A stretch of 64,000 nt of DNA, taken from the NCBI RefSeq assembly GCF_900141995.1, contig NZ_FQZA01000013.1, positions 1-64,000 on the forward strand. The letters are read 5' to 3'. The translations under genes and the position numbers were made by a program. A model generated the notes under the pieces. It ran no database searches. It was not told where the DNA came from and saw nothing but the letters and a program-made list of their open reading frames with translations. This document shows positions 54,430-63,288 of this stretch, one piece after another (the stretch's first letter is position 1; each line of letters starts with the position of its first letter). The DNA comes from Palleronia salina. GTDB taxonomy: Bacteria; Pseudomonadota; Alphaproteobacteria; Rhodobacterales; Rhodobacteraceae.

Positions 54430-54514
54430 GCCGAGTATTCAGCGACGGGTCACGTTCAGCCGCGCGCACCCGTCCGGGCCATTTCCCGGCCCGACACTCA
54501 AGCCCGGAGCCGCC

Positions 54515-55315
54515 ATGTCCGACCTTGTGATCGACGATGTCTCGATGCGCTTCGATCTGCCCGACGGTGGATCGGTGCAGGCCCTCAAGAACGTGTCCCT
54601 GACCCTGAAGCAGGGTGAGATCATGTCCGTTCTCGGCCCGTCGGGCTGCGGCAAGACCACGCTTTTGAACATCCTCGCGGGCTTTCTTGCCCCCACCGAG
54701 GGCAAGGTCGTCCTGGGCGACAAGCGCGTGAAGGGCCCGGGGGCGGAACGCGGCATGGTCTTCCAGCAGGGCGCGCTGTTCGAGTGGATGAGCGTGCGCG
54801 AGAACGTGGGCTTCGGTCCGGCGATGAAGGGCATGCCCAAGGGTGAGAAACGCGAGATCGTCGATCACCTGCTTGGCGTCGTCGGCCTGGCGCAGTTCAA
54901 GGAAAAGGCCGTCTACGAGCTGTCGGGCGGGATGCAGCAGCGCGTGGCCCTGGCCCGTTGCCTGGCGAACGAGCCCGAGGTCATCCTCATGGACGAACCG
55001 CTGGGCGCGCTCGACGCGCTGACCCGCGAGAAGATGCAGGGCCTCGTCCTGAAGCTGTGGAAGGAGACCGGCAAGACCGTGATCCTCATCACCCACTCGG
55101 TCGAGGAGGCGCTGCTTCTGGGCGAACGGCTGCTGGTCATGGCGCCGCGCCCGGGGCGGATCCACCGTGAATACCGTCTGCCCTTCGCCGATGCGGGCGT
55201 CGGCCAGGACCTGCGCGAGGTGAAGAAGATGCCCGAGTTCGGCCAGCGCCGGGAAGAGATCCTGTCGATGATCTGGGAAATGGAAGAAGAGATCATGGGA
55301 GGGGCCGCGCAATGA
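54515..55315 (+). CDS. tauB: Taurine ABC transporter ATP-binding protein
   Basis: This 266-residue ATPase of the SsuB/TauB class has Walker A GPSGCGKTT (41-49), GMVFQQGALFEWMSVREN (Q-loop), signature SGGMQQR, Walker B VILMDEPLGALDALTRE and LITHSVEEALLLGERL. The start at 54515 follows GGAG. Its stop overlaps the tauC start as ATGA. Confidence 0.93.
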   Translation: MSDLVIDDVSMRFDLPDGGSVQALKNVSLTLKQGEIMSVLGPSGCGKTTLLNILAGFLAPTEGKVVLGDKRVKGPGAERGMVFQQGALFEWMSVRENVGFGPAMKGMPKGEKREIVDHLLGVVGLAQFKEKAVYELSGGMQQRVALARCLANEPEVILMDEPLGALDALTREKMQGLVLKLWKETGKTVILITHSVEEALLLGERLLVMAPRPGRIHREYRLPFADAGVGQDLREVKKMPEFGQRREEILSMIWEMEEEIMGGAAQ

Positions 55316-56652
55316 CCGCCCTCATCATCGCCGATCTCTGGGGCGAACTGGTGGCGGTCCTGTCCACCCTGTTCTTCGCGCTGCCCTATATCGCGGGCTA
55401 TATCGGGATCATCCTGCTGACGCTTCTGATCTGGACCGGGATCAAGAAGGTGCTGCGCCCGGCCTCGGACTACACGTCGCTCAAGACCGTGACCTTCGGG
55501 GACGAGTCGACCGTCGTGTCGAACTCGGTCGCGTCGGTCGTGTCGGTCGTGCTGATCTTCGTGCTCTGGGCGTCCTTCACCGGCTCGTCCCTGCTGCCGG
55601 GGTTCCTGCACGCGCCGGGCCCCTTCGTGGGCACCGGCACCTTCACCTATACGGTCACCACGCCGGACGGCCGCAGCGACGACGCCGAGGTGACGGTGCT
55701 CGTCTATCCCCGCGACGACGAGGCGCCGGCCCCCGAGGTGCCGCCCGGCGACGGGTTCGCCAAGAACGACTCGATCGCCATCGCCGAGTATCGCAGCGAC
55801 CTTTTGCGCGTGGACCAGAACGACGAGATCGGGCGCGACGAAGAGGCCGTCGTCACCCATATCGACGGCAAGGAAATCGCGCCGGGCGAGACGGTGCGCG
55901 TGGATTTCGGGACCGTGGCGCTGTCGGGGCGGGGCACACCCAATATCCGTCCTTCGGCTGGTCTGCAGATGGAGCCGATCTGGCTGCCATCGCCCGAAGC
56001 GGTCTGGTCCCGCCTGACCGAGATCGCGACGACCGGCTATCGCAACTCGACCCTGGTCGAGCATCTGGGCTACTCGCTCTTCCGGGTGATCGTGGGCTTC
56101 ACGCTGGGGGCCATGGTCGGCATCCCGCTGGGCTATGCCATGGGCCTGTCGGACTGGTTCCGTGGCTGGTTCGACCCGATCGTCGAGTTCATGCGCCCGG
56201 TTCCGCCGCTGGCCCTGATCCCGCTGGTCATCATCTGGGCGGGCATCGGCGAGGTGGGCAAGATCATCCTGCTGTTCCTGGCCGCATTGTGGATCATGGC
56301 CATCGGCGCGCGATCCGGCGTGTCGGGCGTGAAGATCAGCAAGGTCCACGCGGCCTATTCGCTGGGGGCGAGCAAGTGGCAGGTTCTGCGCCACGTCATC
56401 ATCCCCAACTCGCTGCCCGAAATCTTCACCGCGGCCCGCGTCGCCATGGGCGTGTGCTGGGGCACCGTGGTCGCGGCCGAGCTGGTCGCAGCCGAAAAGG
56501 GCGCGGGCATGATGATCATGGTGGCCTCCAAGTTCCAGTCCACCGACATCGTCATCATGGGGATCATCCTGATCGGCATCATCGGCTTCGGTATCGACAT
56601 GCTGATGCGCGCGGCCGAGCGATTCCTCGTCCCATGGAAGGGCCGCGGCTGA
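55312..56652 (+). CDS. tauC: Taurine ABC transporter permease with extra periplasmic domain
   Basis: This 446-residue permease is far longer than E. coli TauC (about 275). It has an additional N-terminal helix (~12-42), a second helix (~72-90), then an inserted ~125-residue segment (~98-222). After that the usual TauC sequence resumes at LPSPEAVWSRL and continues through the permease domain, with the EAA loop AAYSLGASKWQVLRHVIIPN (~346-365). The insert includes GTFTYTVTTPDGRSDDAEV, like cadherin/VCBS-type beta-sandwich repeats, and should face the periplasm where TauA docks. ATGA overlap with tauB fixes the start. Confidence 0.9.
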   Translation: MTALIIADLWGELVAVLSTLFFALPYIAGYIGIILLTLLIWTGIKKVLRPASDYTSLKTVTFGDESTVVSNSVASVVSVVLIFVLWASFTGSSLLPGFLHAPGPFVGTGTFTYTVTTPDGRSDDAEVTVLVYPRDDEAPAPEVPPGDGFAKNDSIAIAEYRSDLLRVDQNDEIGRDEEAVVTHIDGKEIAPGETVRVDFGTVALSGRGTPNIRPSAGLQMEPIWLPSPEAVWSRLTEIATTGYRNSTLVEHLGYSLFRVIVGFTLGAMVGIPLGYAMGLSDWFRGWFDPIVEFMRPVPPLALIPLVIIWAGIGEVGKIILLFLAALWIMAIGARSGVSGVKISKVHAAYSLGASKWQVLRHVIIPNSLPEIFTAARVAMGVCWGTVVAAELVAAEKGAGMMIMVASKFQSTDIVIMGIILIGIIGFGIDMLMRAAERFLVPWKGRG

Positions 56653-56662
56653 GCGTCGTGGC

Positions 56663-57985
56663 TCAGCCCGTCCCGTCCGTGGCGCCGATCTCGAACCCCT
56701 GCGCCCGACAGACCCGGCGCAATTCCGCGTCGAGCGGCGCAAACGCGGGATCGTCGCGTCCCAGGTCGTGTTGCTGCCACAGGTCGCTTTCGACATCGAA
56801 AAGCTGAACGCTGCCATCGTGGTAGCGGATCAGCCGGTGGCGGTCCTGCCGGACGGTCGCCCCGTCGTTCGAGAAGCTCGTGATCGCCCGATCCGGATCG
56901 CCCGCGCCGCGCAGATAGGGCAGGAGCGACCGGCCATCGCAGCCCTCGATCGGGGCGAGGCCCGCGTAATCGAGGATCGTTGGCCCCACGTCCAGCAACG
57001 CCACCGGATCGTCCACCGTGCGCGGCGTGGGGTCGGCTGGATCGAACACGATCAGCGGCACCGCGAGCGATTGCTCGAACAGCGTGAACTTCGAGAACCG
57101 GTTGCGGTCGCCCAGGTGATAACCGTGATCCGATAGCACGACCACCAATGTCGAGCCGGCATGCGGCGACGCTTCCAGCGCGTCGAGCACGCGGCCCAGG
57201 TGGTAGTCCCCGTGACTGACGGCCGAGAAATAATTGCGAAGGCTCTGCTGCCACCACCCGGTGTTGCCGGCTTCCAGTTGCGGGTTGGGCGGCACGCGGT
57301 CCCGGATGAAGGGCTCATCCGGAAATCCGTTCCGGTCCCAGGTCTCGGGGCGCTGGAACCTGTCGGGGTCGTAGAGTTCGCGGAACCGCGCGGGCGTATA
57401 GAAGGGGCCGTGGGGGCTGTAGAAGCCGACCTCGCGGTAGAACGGCTGCGCGGCGTCGAACCCCGCCAGGAACGTCGCCGCCGAGGTCGACACCTCGTGG
57501 TCGTAGAAACGGTGGTCGTCGGCCGGATCGGTGGCCGCCCAGCCGCCGCGATGACCGCCGAACTTCTGTTTCTCGACGCCCTGCGGGAAATGCATGTCCG
57601 GGTCGAACCGTTTCTGGTTGTCGTGGTACAGCGTTTTGTGGTGGCGCCTTCGCAGGGCGCCGTACCCGTGGTGCACCTTGCCGCCGGACGAGTTGAAGTA
57701 GCCCGCTTCCTTCAGGCGGAAGGGCCAGAGCGCGCGGTCCGGAACGCGGTCGAAGATACTGGTGCGGTTGTCGAAGATCCCGGTTGTCGCGGGCGACAGT
57801 CCCGACATGAAACTGGCCCGCGACGGCCCGCAGATCGGCGCCTGGGCGTACGCGTTGCGGAACACGGTCGCGCGCGCGCACAGCCGGTCGAGGTTCGGGA
57901 CCTGCAACGGTTCGCCGAAGACATCCCGATAGCGCCAGTAGGCCAGGAGGTCGTCGAACGAGACGAGGAGAACGTTCTTCTTCAT
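56663..57985 (-). CDS. Sulfatase (type I, formylglycine-dependent)
   Basis: This 440-residue alkaline-phosphatase-fold sulfatase has metal ligands in VSFDD (Asp11/12), the modification site Cys52 in the CGPSRAS (CxPSR) motif, GKVHHGYG with its Lys/His, YSPHGPFY and the C-terminal metal site LSDHGYHLGDRN. It resembles iduronate-2-sulfatase/choline-sulfatase-type enzymes. There is no obvious signal peptide, so a cytoplasmic ester sulfate is the likely target. It is divergent from an FGE gene that would activate Cys52. I corrected the start to ATG 57985, since upstream residues are not family-like. Confidence 0.88.
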   Translation of the reverse strand: MKKNVLLVSFDDLLAYWRYRDVFGEPLQVPNLDRLCARATVFRNAYAQAPICGPSRASFMSGLSPATTGIFDNRTSIFDRVPDRALWPFRLKEAGYFNSSGGKVHHGYGALRRRHHKTLYHDNQKRFDPDMHFPQGVEKQKFGGHRGGWAATDPADDHRFYDHEVSTSAATFLAGFDAAQPFYREVGFYSPHGPFYTPARFRELYDPDRFQRPETWDRNGFPDEPFIRDRVPPNPQLEAGNTGWWQQSLRNYFSAVSHGDYHLGRVLDALEASPHAGSTLVVVLSDHGYHLGDRNRFSKFTLFEQSLAVPLIVFDPADPTPRTVDDPVALLDVGPTILDYAGLAPIEGCDGRSLLPYLRGAGDPDRAITSFSNDGATVRQDRHRLIRYHDGSVQLFDVESDLWQQHDLGRDDPAFAPLDAELRRVCRAQGFEIGATDGTG

Positions 57986-58132
57986 GTCCGTCACGTGCGC
58001 TGTCTCTCTCTCCCGGACTAAGCAAGATTGATAACCGGGCGGTCGGAGTAAATCCGTCCCGGCGCCGTTGGCTTGCACGGGTCCCGCGCGCTGCTATTCT
58101 GCAACGATCCCACGATGCGCGGAACACTCGGA

Positions 58133-59068
58133 ATGACAGGATCCTGCTGCGGCATGGCGGCGGTGAAAAAGCCCCGCGGCAACGGGGCGGCGACGTCCCC
58201 GGTCCAGCCCGCGGACGCCGCAACGCGCGCCGCGCTCGCCAAAAAACTAGTCGCGATCCCCGGCGGTTTTTTCGACATGGGGGCGAGACAGTCCCGTTTC
58301 CCCGGCGACCACGACGCCCCCCGCCGCCGGGTGAAGCTCGCGCCGTTCCGCATCTCGCATGTGGCCTGCAGCAATGCCCAGTTCGCCCGGTTCGTCGCCG
58401 CCACCGGCCATGTCACGCTGGCCGAGGCCGAAGGCTGGTCGTCGGTCTTCGCGGGGCTTCTGGATCGGCCCGACGACTGGCCGCAATCGCCACCCGGCCT
58501 GCCGTGGTGGCGGCGCGTGGAGGGGGCGTGCTGGCGCGCACCGCGGGGGCCGGGAAGCGTCGCGCTGGACGATCACCCGGTGGTGCATGTGACGTGGCAC
58601 GACGCGCAGGCCTATTGCCGCTGGGCCGGGCTTTGCCTGCCGACCGAGGCACAGTGGGAACGCGCGGCGCGCGGCGGGCTCGACCGCCGCAAGTTCCCCT
58701 GGGGATCGGAGATGCGCCCCGGCGGCCGTATCGCGATGAACGTTTTCGAGGGGGCATTTCCCGTGCCGGGCCCCGCGGATACCGGCACGGTCCCGGTGAC
58801 CGCTTTCGCGCCGAACGGCTACGGGCTCTACAATACCTGCGGCAATGTCTGGGAATGGGTGGCCGACCGTTTTGCCGATGCAGCTTTGCCAAAGGGTCCG
58901 CTGAGCGATCCGACCGGACCCGACACCGGCCCCGGCCGGGTGCAGCGCGGGGGCTCGTACCTTTGCCACGCGAGCTATTGCGACCGCTACTTCGTTCATT
59001 CCCGCACGGCGAACGACCCCGGCAGCCCGACGGGCAACGCGGGGTTTCGGGTCGCGGCCCCGGCCTGA
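58133..59068 (+). CDS. Formylglycine-generating enzyme (sulfatase-modifying factor)
   Basis: This 311-residue FGE-sulfatase family protein has VAIPGGFFDMGARQS near the start, WEWVADRF and the active-site pair Cys278/Cys283 in RGGSYLCHASYCDRYF. That pair binds copper and oxidises the sulfatase CxPSR cysteine to formylglycine. The start is uncertain: ATG 58133 (used here) or 58115. The gene is divergent from the sulfatase across about 150 bp, making a matched enzyme/activator pair. Confidence 0.92.
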   Translation: MTGSCCGMAAVKKPRGNGAATSPVQPADAATRAALAKKLVAIPGGFFDMGARQSRFPGDHDAPRRRVKLAPFRISHVACSNAQFARFVAATGHVTLAEAEGWSSVFAGLLDRPDDWPQSPPGLPWWRRVEGACWRAPRGPGSVALDDHPVVHVTWHDAQAYCRWAGLCLPTEAQWERAARGGLDRRKFPWGSEMRPGGRIAMNVFEGAFPVPGPADTGTVPVTAFAPNGYGLYNTCGNVWEWVADRFADAALPKGPLSDPTGPDTGPGRVQRGGSYLCHASYCDRYFVHSRTANDPGSPTGNAGFRVAAPA

Positions 59069-59143
59069 GCCCGCGCTATCGCGTCGCTCTGTCGTTTTCC
59101 CGACGCGACCCGTCGAAACCGCGCCTTGGTGCCGGTCCCGACG

Positions 59144-59167
59144 ACGATACGGAGGGCCAAGTATCGT
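59144..59167. promoter_or_regulatory. Palindrome upstream of the FAD/GcvT gene
   Basis: ACGATAC (59144-59150) and GTATCGT (59161-59167) are perfect 7-bp arms 10 bp apart, ending 15 bp before the ATG at 59183. It may be a repressor operator or a hairpin near the ribosome binding site. No regulator gene is beside it. Confidence 0.4.
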
Positions 59168-59182
59168 TGAAGGGGCGCTGCC

Positions 59183-61714
59183 ATGAAAACCCACGTGAAA
59201 GCACTTGTTGTCGGGGGCGGCGCCGTCGGCGCCTCGATCGCCTATCACCTCGCGAAATACGGCTGGAGCGACGTCGTCCTGCTGGAGCGCGACGAACTGA
59301 CCAGCGGCTCGACCTGGCACGCGGCGGGCCTGCTGCCCTATTTCAACATGTCCTACGCCACCACGTGGATCCACGACTATTCCATCAAGTTCTACAAGAC
59401 GCTCGAGGAAGAGACGGGGCTGAACGCGGGCTTCTACGTCGTGGGCAACCTGCGCATGGCGCAAAGCCAGGCGCGCATGGACGAGTACATGCTCTACGCC
59501 TCGACGGCCGAGACCGTGGGCGTGCCGTTCGAGTGGATGACGCCCGGCGACATCAAGGACCGCTTCCCCCTGGTCCATACCGACGACCTGGTGGGCGCGA
59601 TCTATCACCCGACCGACGGCTACATTAACCCCGCCGATGTCACCATGGCGATGGCCAAGGGCGCGCGCCAGCGCGGCGTCACGATCGAGCGGCGCTGGCA
59701 GGCCGATGCCTACGAATGGACCGGCAGCGAATGGCGCGTCACCCTGACCAAGATGGTCGAAAAGGGCGGCAACCTGATCCCGTCCGACGAACAGCAGGTC
59801 ATCACCGCCGAGCACGTGGTCACCGCCACCGGCAACCACGCCCAGCACACGGCGAAACTGCTGGGCATCAAGACCCCGGCCATCCCGGTCGAGCACCAGT
59901 TCATCGTGACCGAGCCCGACCCGGCGCTGGTCGCCTGGCGCAAGGAAAACGGCGAGCACCCGGTGCTGCGCGACGCCGACGCCAAGTGGTACGTCCGCGA
60001 GGAGCGTGGCGGCTGGATCCTCGGCCCCTACGAGCATGGCGCCCCCGCGCGGTTCAAGTACGGGGTGCCCGACAGCTTCCGCGCCGACCTGTTCCCGCTG
60101 GACCTGGAGCGGATCGAGGAGGAATACATGTCCTTCATCCACCGCATCCCCTCCAGCGAAGAGGTCGGTCTGAAGGACGATTTCAACGGCCCCATCTGCT
60201 ATACCCCCGACGGCAACCCGCTGATCGGTCCGGCGCCGGGTCTGCGCAACATGTGGCTGGCCGAGGGCTTCAGCTTCGGGATCACCGCCGCGGGGGGCGC
60301 GGGCAATTACCTCGCGCAGATGATGGTTGAGGGCGAGGCCGAGATCGACATGGCGTCGCTGGATCCCAAGCGCTACGGCGACTGGATGACGACGGAATAC
60401 GCGGCGGCGAAGAACGAAGAGGCCTATGCCCACGTCTACATCCTCCACCACCCCGACGAGGAGCGCGAGGTCGCGCGGCCGCTGCGCACCGCCCCAAGCT
60501 ATGACCGGATGGCGGCGCGCGGCGCCCAGTTCGGGCAGGTCGGCGGTTGGGAGCGTCCCAACTACTTCGCCATCGACCCCGAGAGCGGCGAGGTCGCGCG
60601 AGACGCGCGGTCGGTCGTCGACTTCTCGGACCACGATGCACGCAGCTTCCGCCGCGGGCGCTGGTGGGATTACGCCCGCGCCGAGGCGCAGGGCCTGCGC
60701 GAAGCGGCGGGCCTGATCGACGCCAGCGCCTTCGCCAAGCACGTCGTGCACGGGCCCGGCGCGGCGGCCTTCCTCGACTGGTTCACCACCAACGCGCTGC
60801 CCAAGGTGGGCCGGATCAACCTGACCTACGCGCTGACCGCGCACGGCACCACGCGGACCGAGTACACGATCCTGCGCGAGGCGCCCGACCGCTTCACGCT
60901 GATCTCGGCCGGGGCCTGGGCCGCCTATGACGGCGACTACCTTATGAAGGCGGTCGAGGATAACGAGGCGCGGTTCGGCCGCATATCGGTCGAGGACTGG
61001 ACGACGCGCACCGGTGTCTTCGCGCTGGCCGGTCCCAGGTCCCGCGACATCATGCGGGCGCTGATCGCCGATGCCGATCCGGACACGGCCCTGTCGAACA
61101 AGCGTTTCCCGTGGCTGTCCCATCGCCGGATCGAACTTGGGATGGTCCCGCTCACCGCCGTGCGCGTGGCCTACACGGGCGAGCTGGGATGGGAGCTGCA
61201 CCACCCGATCGAGATGCAGAACCACCTGTTCGACCGGCTCATGGACGCGGGCGCCGATCACGGCCTGAAGCTGGTGGGCGCGCGGGCGCAGAACTGGCTG
61301 CGGCAGGAGAAGTCCTACCGTGCCTTCGGCAACGAACTCGGCCGCGACGCCACGCCGCTCGAGGCCGGGCTGGACCGCTTCGTCGACCTGTCCAAGGAGT
61401 TTCACGGCAAGGACGCCATGGTCGAGACGGGCATCCGCACCAAGTGCGTCACGCTGCTGATCGACGGGCCCGGCGATGCCGACCCGTGGGGGCGCGAGGC
61501 GCTGCTGCATGACGGCACCAAGGTGGGGCGCCTGACCTCGGGCGGCTATTCGGTGGCTTTCGGAAAATCCATCGGCATGGGATACGTGCCCGAGGCGCTC
61601 GCGACGCCCGGCACCCGTCTGAAGGTCCGGATGTTCCGCGAGCTGTGGGACGCCGAAGTGACCGAGGACAGCCCCTATGACCCCAGCAACGCCCGCATCC
61701 GGCAGGACGGCTAG
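59183..61714 (+). CDS. FAD-dependent dehydrogenase with GcvT domain (dimethylglycine/sarcosine dehydrogenase-like)
   Basis: This 843-residue protein has an N-terminal DAO-type FAD domain (GGGAVGAS at 11-18, SGSTWHAAGL with His46, the position used for covalent FAD in DMGDH). A linker domain and a C-terminal GcvT-type tetrahydrofolate domain (~440-830, AFAKHVVHGPGAAAFLDW, YTGELGWELH) follow. Such enzymes oxidatively demethylate N-methyl amines and pass the one-carbon unit to folate. Next to the taurine genes the substrate could be N-methyltaurine, dimethylglycine or sarcosine; sequence cannot decide. The following gene overlaps it by 38 bp. Confidence 0.88.
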   Translation: MKTHVKALVVGGGAVGASIAYHLAKYGWSDVVLLERDELTSGSTWHAAGLLPYFNMSYATTWIHDYSIKFYKTLEEETGLNAGFYVVGNLRMAQSQARMDEYMLYASTAETVGVPFEWMTPGDIKDRFPLVHTDDLVGAIYHPTDGYINPADVTMAMAKGARQRGVTIERRWQADAYEWTGSEWRVTLTKMVEKGGNLIPSDEQQVITAEHVVTATGNHAQHTAKLLGIKTPAIPVEHQFIVTEPDPALVAWRKENGEHPVLRDADAKWYVREERGGWILGPYEHGAPARFKYGVPDSFRADLFPLDLERIEEEYMSFIHRIPSSEEVGLKDDFNGPICYTPDGNPLIGPAPGLRNMWLAEGFSFGITAAGGAGNYLAQMMVEGEAEIDMASLDPKRYGDWMTTEYAAAKNEEAYAHVYILHHPDEEREVARPLRTAPSYDRMAARGAQFGQVGGWERPNYFAIDPESGEVARDARSVVDFSDHDARSFRRGRWWDYARAEAQGLREAAGLIDASAFAKHVVHGPGAAAFLDWFTTNALPKVGRINLTYALTAHGTTRTEYTILREAPDRFTLISAGAWAAYDGDYLMKAVEDNEARFGRISVEDWTTRTGVFALAGPRSRDIMRALIADADPDTALSNKRFPWLSHRRIELGMVPLTAVRVAYTGELGWELHHPIEMQNHLFDRLMDAGADHGLKLVGARAQNWLRQEKSYRAFGNELGRDATPLEAGLDRFVDLSKEFHGKDAMVETGIRTKCVTLLIDGPGDADPWGREALLHDGTKVGRLTSGGYSVAFGKSIGMGYVPEALATPGTRLKVRMFRELWDAEVTEDSPYDPSNARIRQDG

Positions 61715-62525
61715 ACGGACGGGACTGGCCGCGCTTTTCCTGGCGCTGGCCCTGGTCTCGGCGGGGCTGAGCTGGGGCTGGCGCGACAGCCCGGTGACGT
61801 CACGGGCGCAGGACTATGCCCAATCCGTCGCCACCGGGTTGGCGGCGACATACGTCACCTTGCGGGGGCTCAACGCGTTCCTGTCGACAGCGCAGGAGGT
61901 CGAGGTCGGCGGATCGCTGTTCGTGCAGGGCACGGTTCAGCCGCTTAAGGTGCTCGAGCCCATCGACGACACGGTCGAACGCATCGCCGGCGTGGTTTTC
62001 GCGGTGATGCTCGCGACCGGTGTGCTGGCCGTCGCGCTGGGCCCGGTGGGCGGTGTCGGCCTTGGCATGGTGGCGCTGGCCTGCGCGGTGGCAGGGATTC
62101 AGGCCGCCACCCGGCGCGGCGGCGCGGTGCCCCTGCCGGCGCGGGGCTTGCTGACCTACGGGCTGTTCCTTTCGCTGGCGCTGCCGCTGACCTTCGTGGG
62201 CGCCGACCTGATGGCCGACGCGATGACGGCCGGCGTCTGGGAGGATCACCAGCGAATCATCGCGGAGATCACCGGCGGGGTCGCCGACCTTGCCGATGCC
62301 GAGGCCGCCACCGACCCCGGCTTCCTCGAAAGCCTCACGGCGCCCATGACCTCGATCGCCGATTACCGCGACTTCGCTGCCCGCATCTACGACAACGCCG
62401 ACCAGCTTCTGGGCAGCTACGTGATGATCCTGGCCGTCTTCGCCTTCAAGATCTTCGTCCTGCCGGCCACCCTGCTGGGCGCGATGTTCCTGGTGGCGCG
62501 GCGGGCGGCGCGCAGTGGCGTGTGA
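61677..62525 (+). CDS. Uncharacterised membrane protein
   Basis: This 282-residue protein has an N-terminal helix (~17-34), a periplasmic stretch, two close helices (~104-145), another (~160-178) and a C-terminal helix (~249-270) with a basic tail. A segment rich in Asp/Glu/Ala (~205-235) lies between the last two helices. I do not recognise the family. The start overlaps the FAD/GcvT gene by 38 bp; GAGGA lies eight bases upstream, supporting that start and translational coupling. It may be a membrane partner or simply co-expressed. Confidence 0.7.
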   Translation: MTPATPASGRTARRTGLAALFLALALVSAGLSWGWRDSPVTSRAQDYAQSVATGLAATYVTLRGLNAFLSTAQEVEVGGSLFVQGTVQPLKVLEPIDDTVERIAGVVFAVMLATGVLAVALGPVGGVGLGMVALACAVAGIQAATRRGGAVPLPARGLLTYGLFLSLALPLTFVGADLMADAMTAGVWEDHQRIIAEITGGVADLADAEAATDPGFLESLTAPMTSIADYRDFAARIYDNADQLLGSYVMILAVFAFKIFVLPATLLGAMFLVARRAARSGV

Positions 62526-62634
62526 CGGGCGCGCCATTGCTCGAGAATTGATCGCCTTTCACCACAATTTCCCCTCGCCCTCGCCCATGTCCTTTGCTCT
62601 CAATACGACCATGGGTTGTATCCGGGGGCGTAAA

Positions 62635-63261
62635 ATGTCGCGTATCGAGCCGCTTGCCATCACTGAAACCGCACCGCTGACGGGCGTTGCCGGCACCTCC
62701 ATGCTGCGCACGCCCACGGGCGAACGGCGGGCCGAGAACGTCCAGATCGGCGATCTGATCGTGACACGGCACCACGGGTTGCAACCCGTCAGGTTCATAT
62801 GGAAACGCACGCTGGCCGAGGCCGTGGGCAAAGACCCTGCCGCCGCGCCCATCCGGATCGCCAAGCGCGCGGTCGGCCCGATGATGCCCAGCGGCCCGCT
62901 GGTGCTGGCGCCGGACCAGCCGGTGGTCGTGCCGTCCTACCTTCTGTCGGGGATCGATGGTGTGGGCGGTCTGCTGAAGGCCCGCGCGCTGGCCGGGCAC
63001 AGCGACGATGTCTGGGTGGACCGCACCATGGACAACGCGACCTTCTACGATTTCGGCTTCGACCGGCACGAGGTGATCTGCGTGTCGGGCCTGCCGGTGG
63101 CCAGCTTCCGGCCCGTGGCCGACCGGCTGGCGGTGTTCGACGCCGACATGCGCGACCGCCTGGTGCGGCGGTATCCGCAACTGCGCGAAAAGCGCGATCC
63201 GTTCCCGTGCTGCGGCTATGACGAGGCGGGCGAAGACGCCTACATGCCGCGCGCCCACTAG
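62635..63261 (+). CDS. Hint-domain protein lacking the N-terminal cysteine
   Basis: This 208-residue stand-alone Hint (Hedgehog/intein) domain is of the type common in Rhodobacteraceae: GTSMLRTPTGERRAENVQIGDLIVTRHHGLQPVRFIWKR, then VGPMMPSGPLVLAPDQPVVVPSY and VDRTMDNATFYDFGFDRHEVI. In autoprocessing Hint domains the first residue is a nucleophilic Cys. Here the place is taken by GTS, so self-cleavage is doubtful. The preferred start is ATG 62635 with GGGGGCG before it; upstream ATGs (62587, 62515) lack one. Function is unknown. Confidence 0.75.
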   Translation: MSRIEPLAITETAPLTGVAGTSMLRTPTGERRAENVQIGDLIVTRHHGLQPVRFIWKRTLAEAVGKDPAAAPIRIAKRAVGPMMPSGPLVLAPDQPVVVPSYLLSGIDGVGGLLKARALAGHSDDVWVDRTMDNATFYDFGFDRHEVICVSGLPVASFRPVADRLAVFDADMRDRLVRRYPQLREKRDPFPCCGYDEAGEDAYMPRAH

Positions 63262-63288
63262 GGGCACGCCCGCGCGACTGCGAGCCCG

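Noticed and set aside
58247-61510. A 1087-codon open frame antisense to the FGE and FAD/GcvT genes
   Set aside because: It covers two genes with intact catalytic motifs on the plus strand and has no recognisable domain or ribosome binding site.
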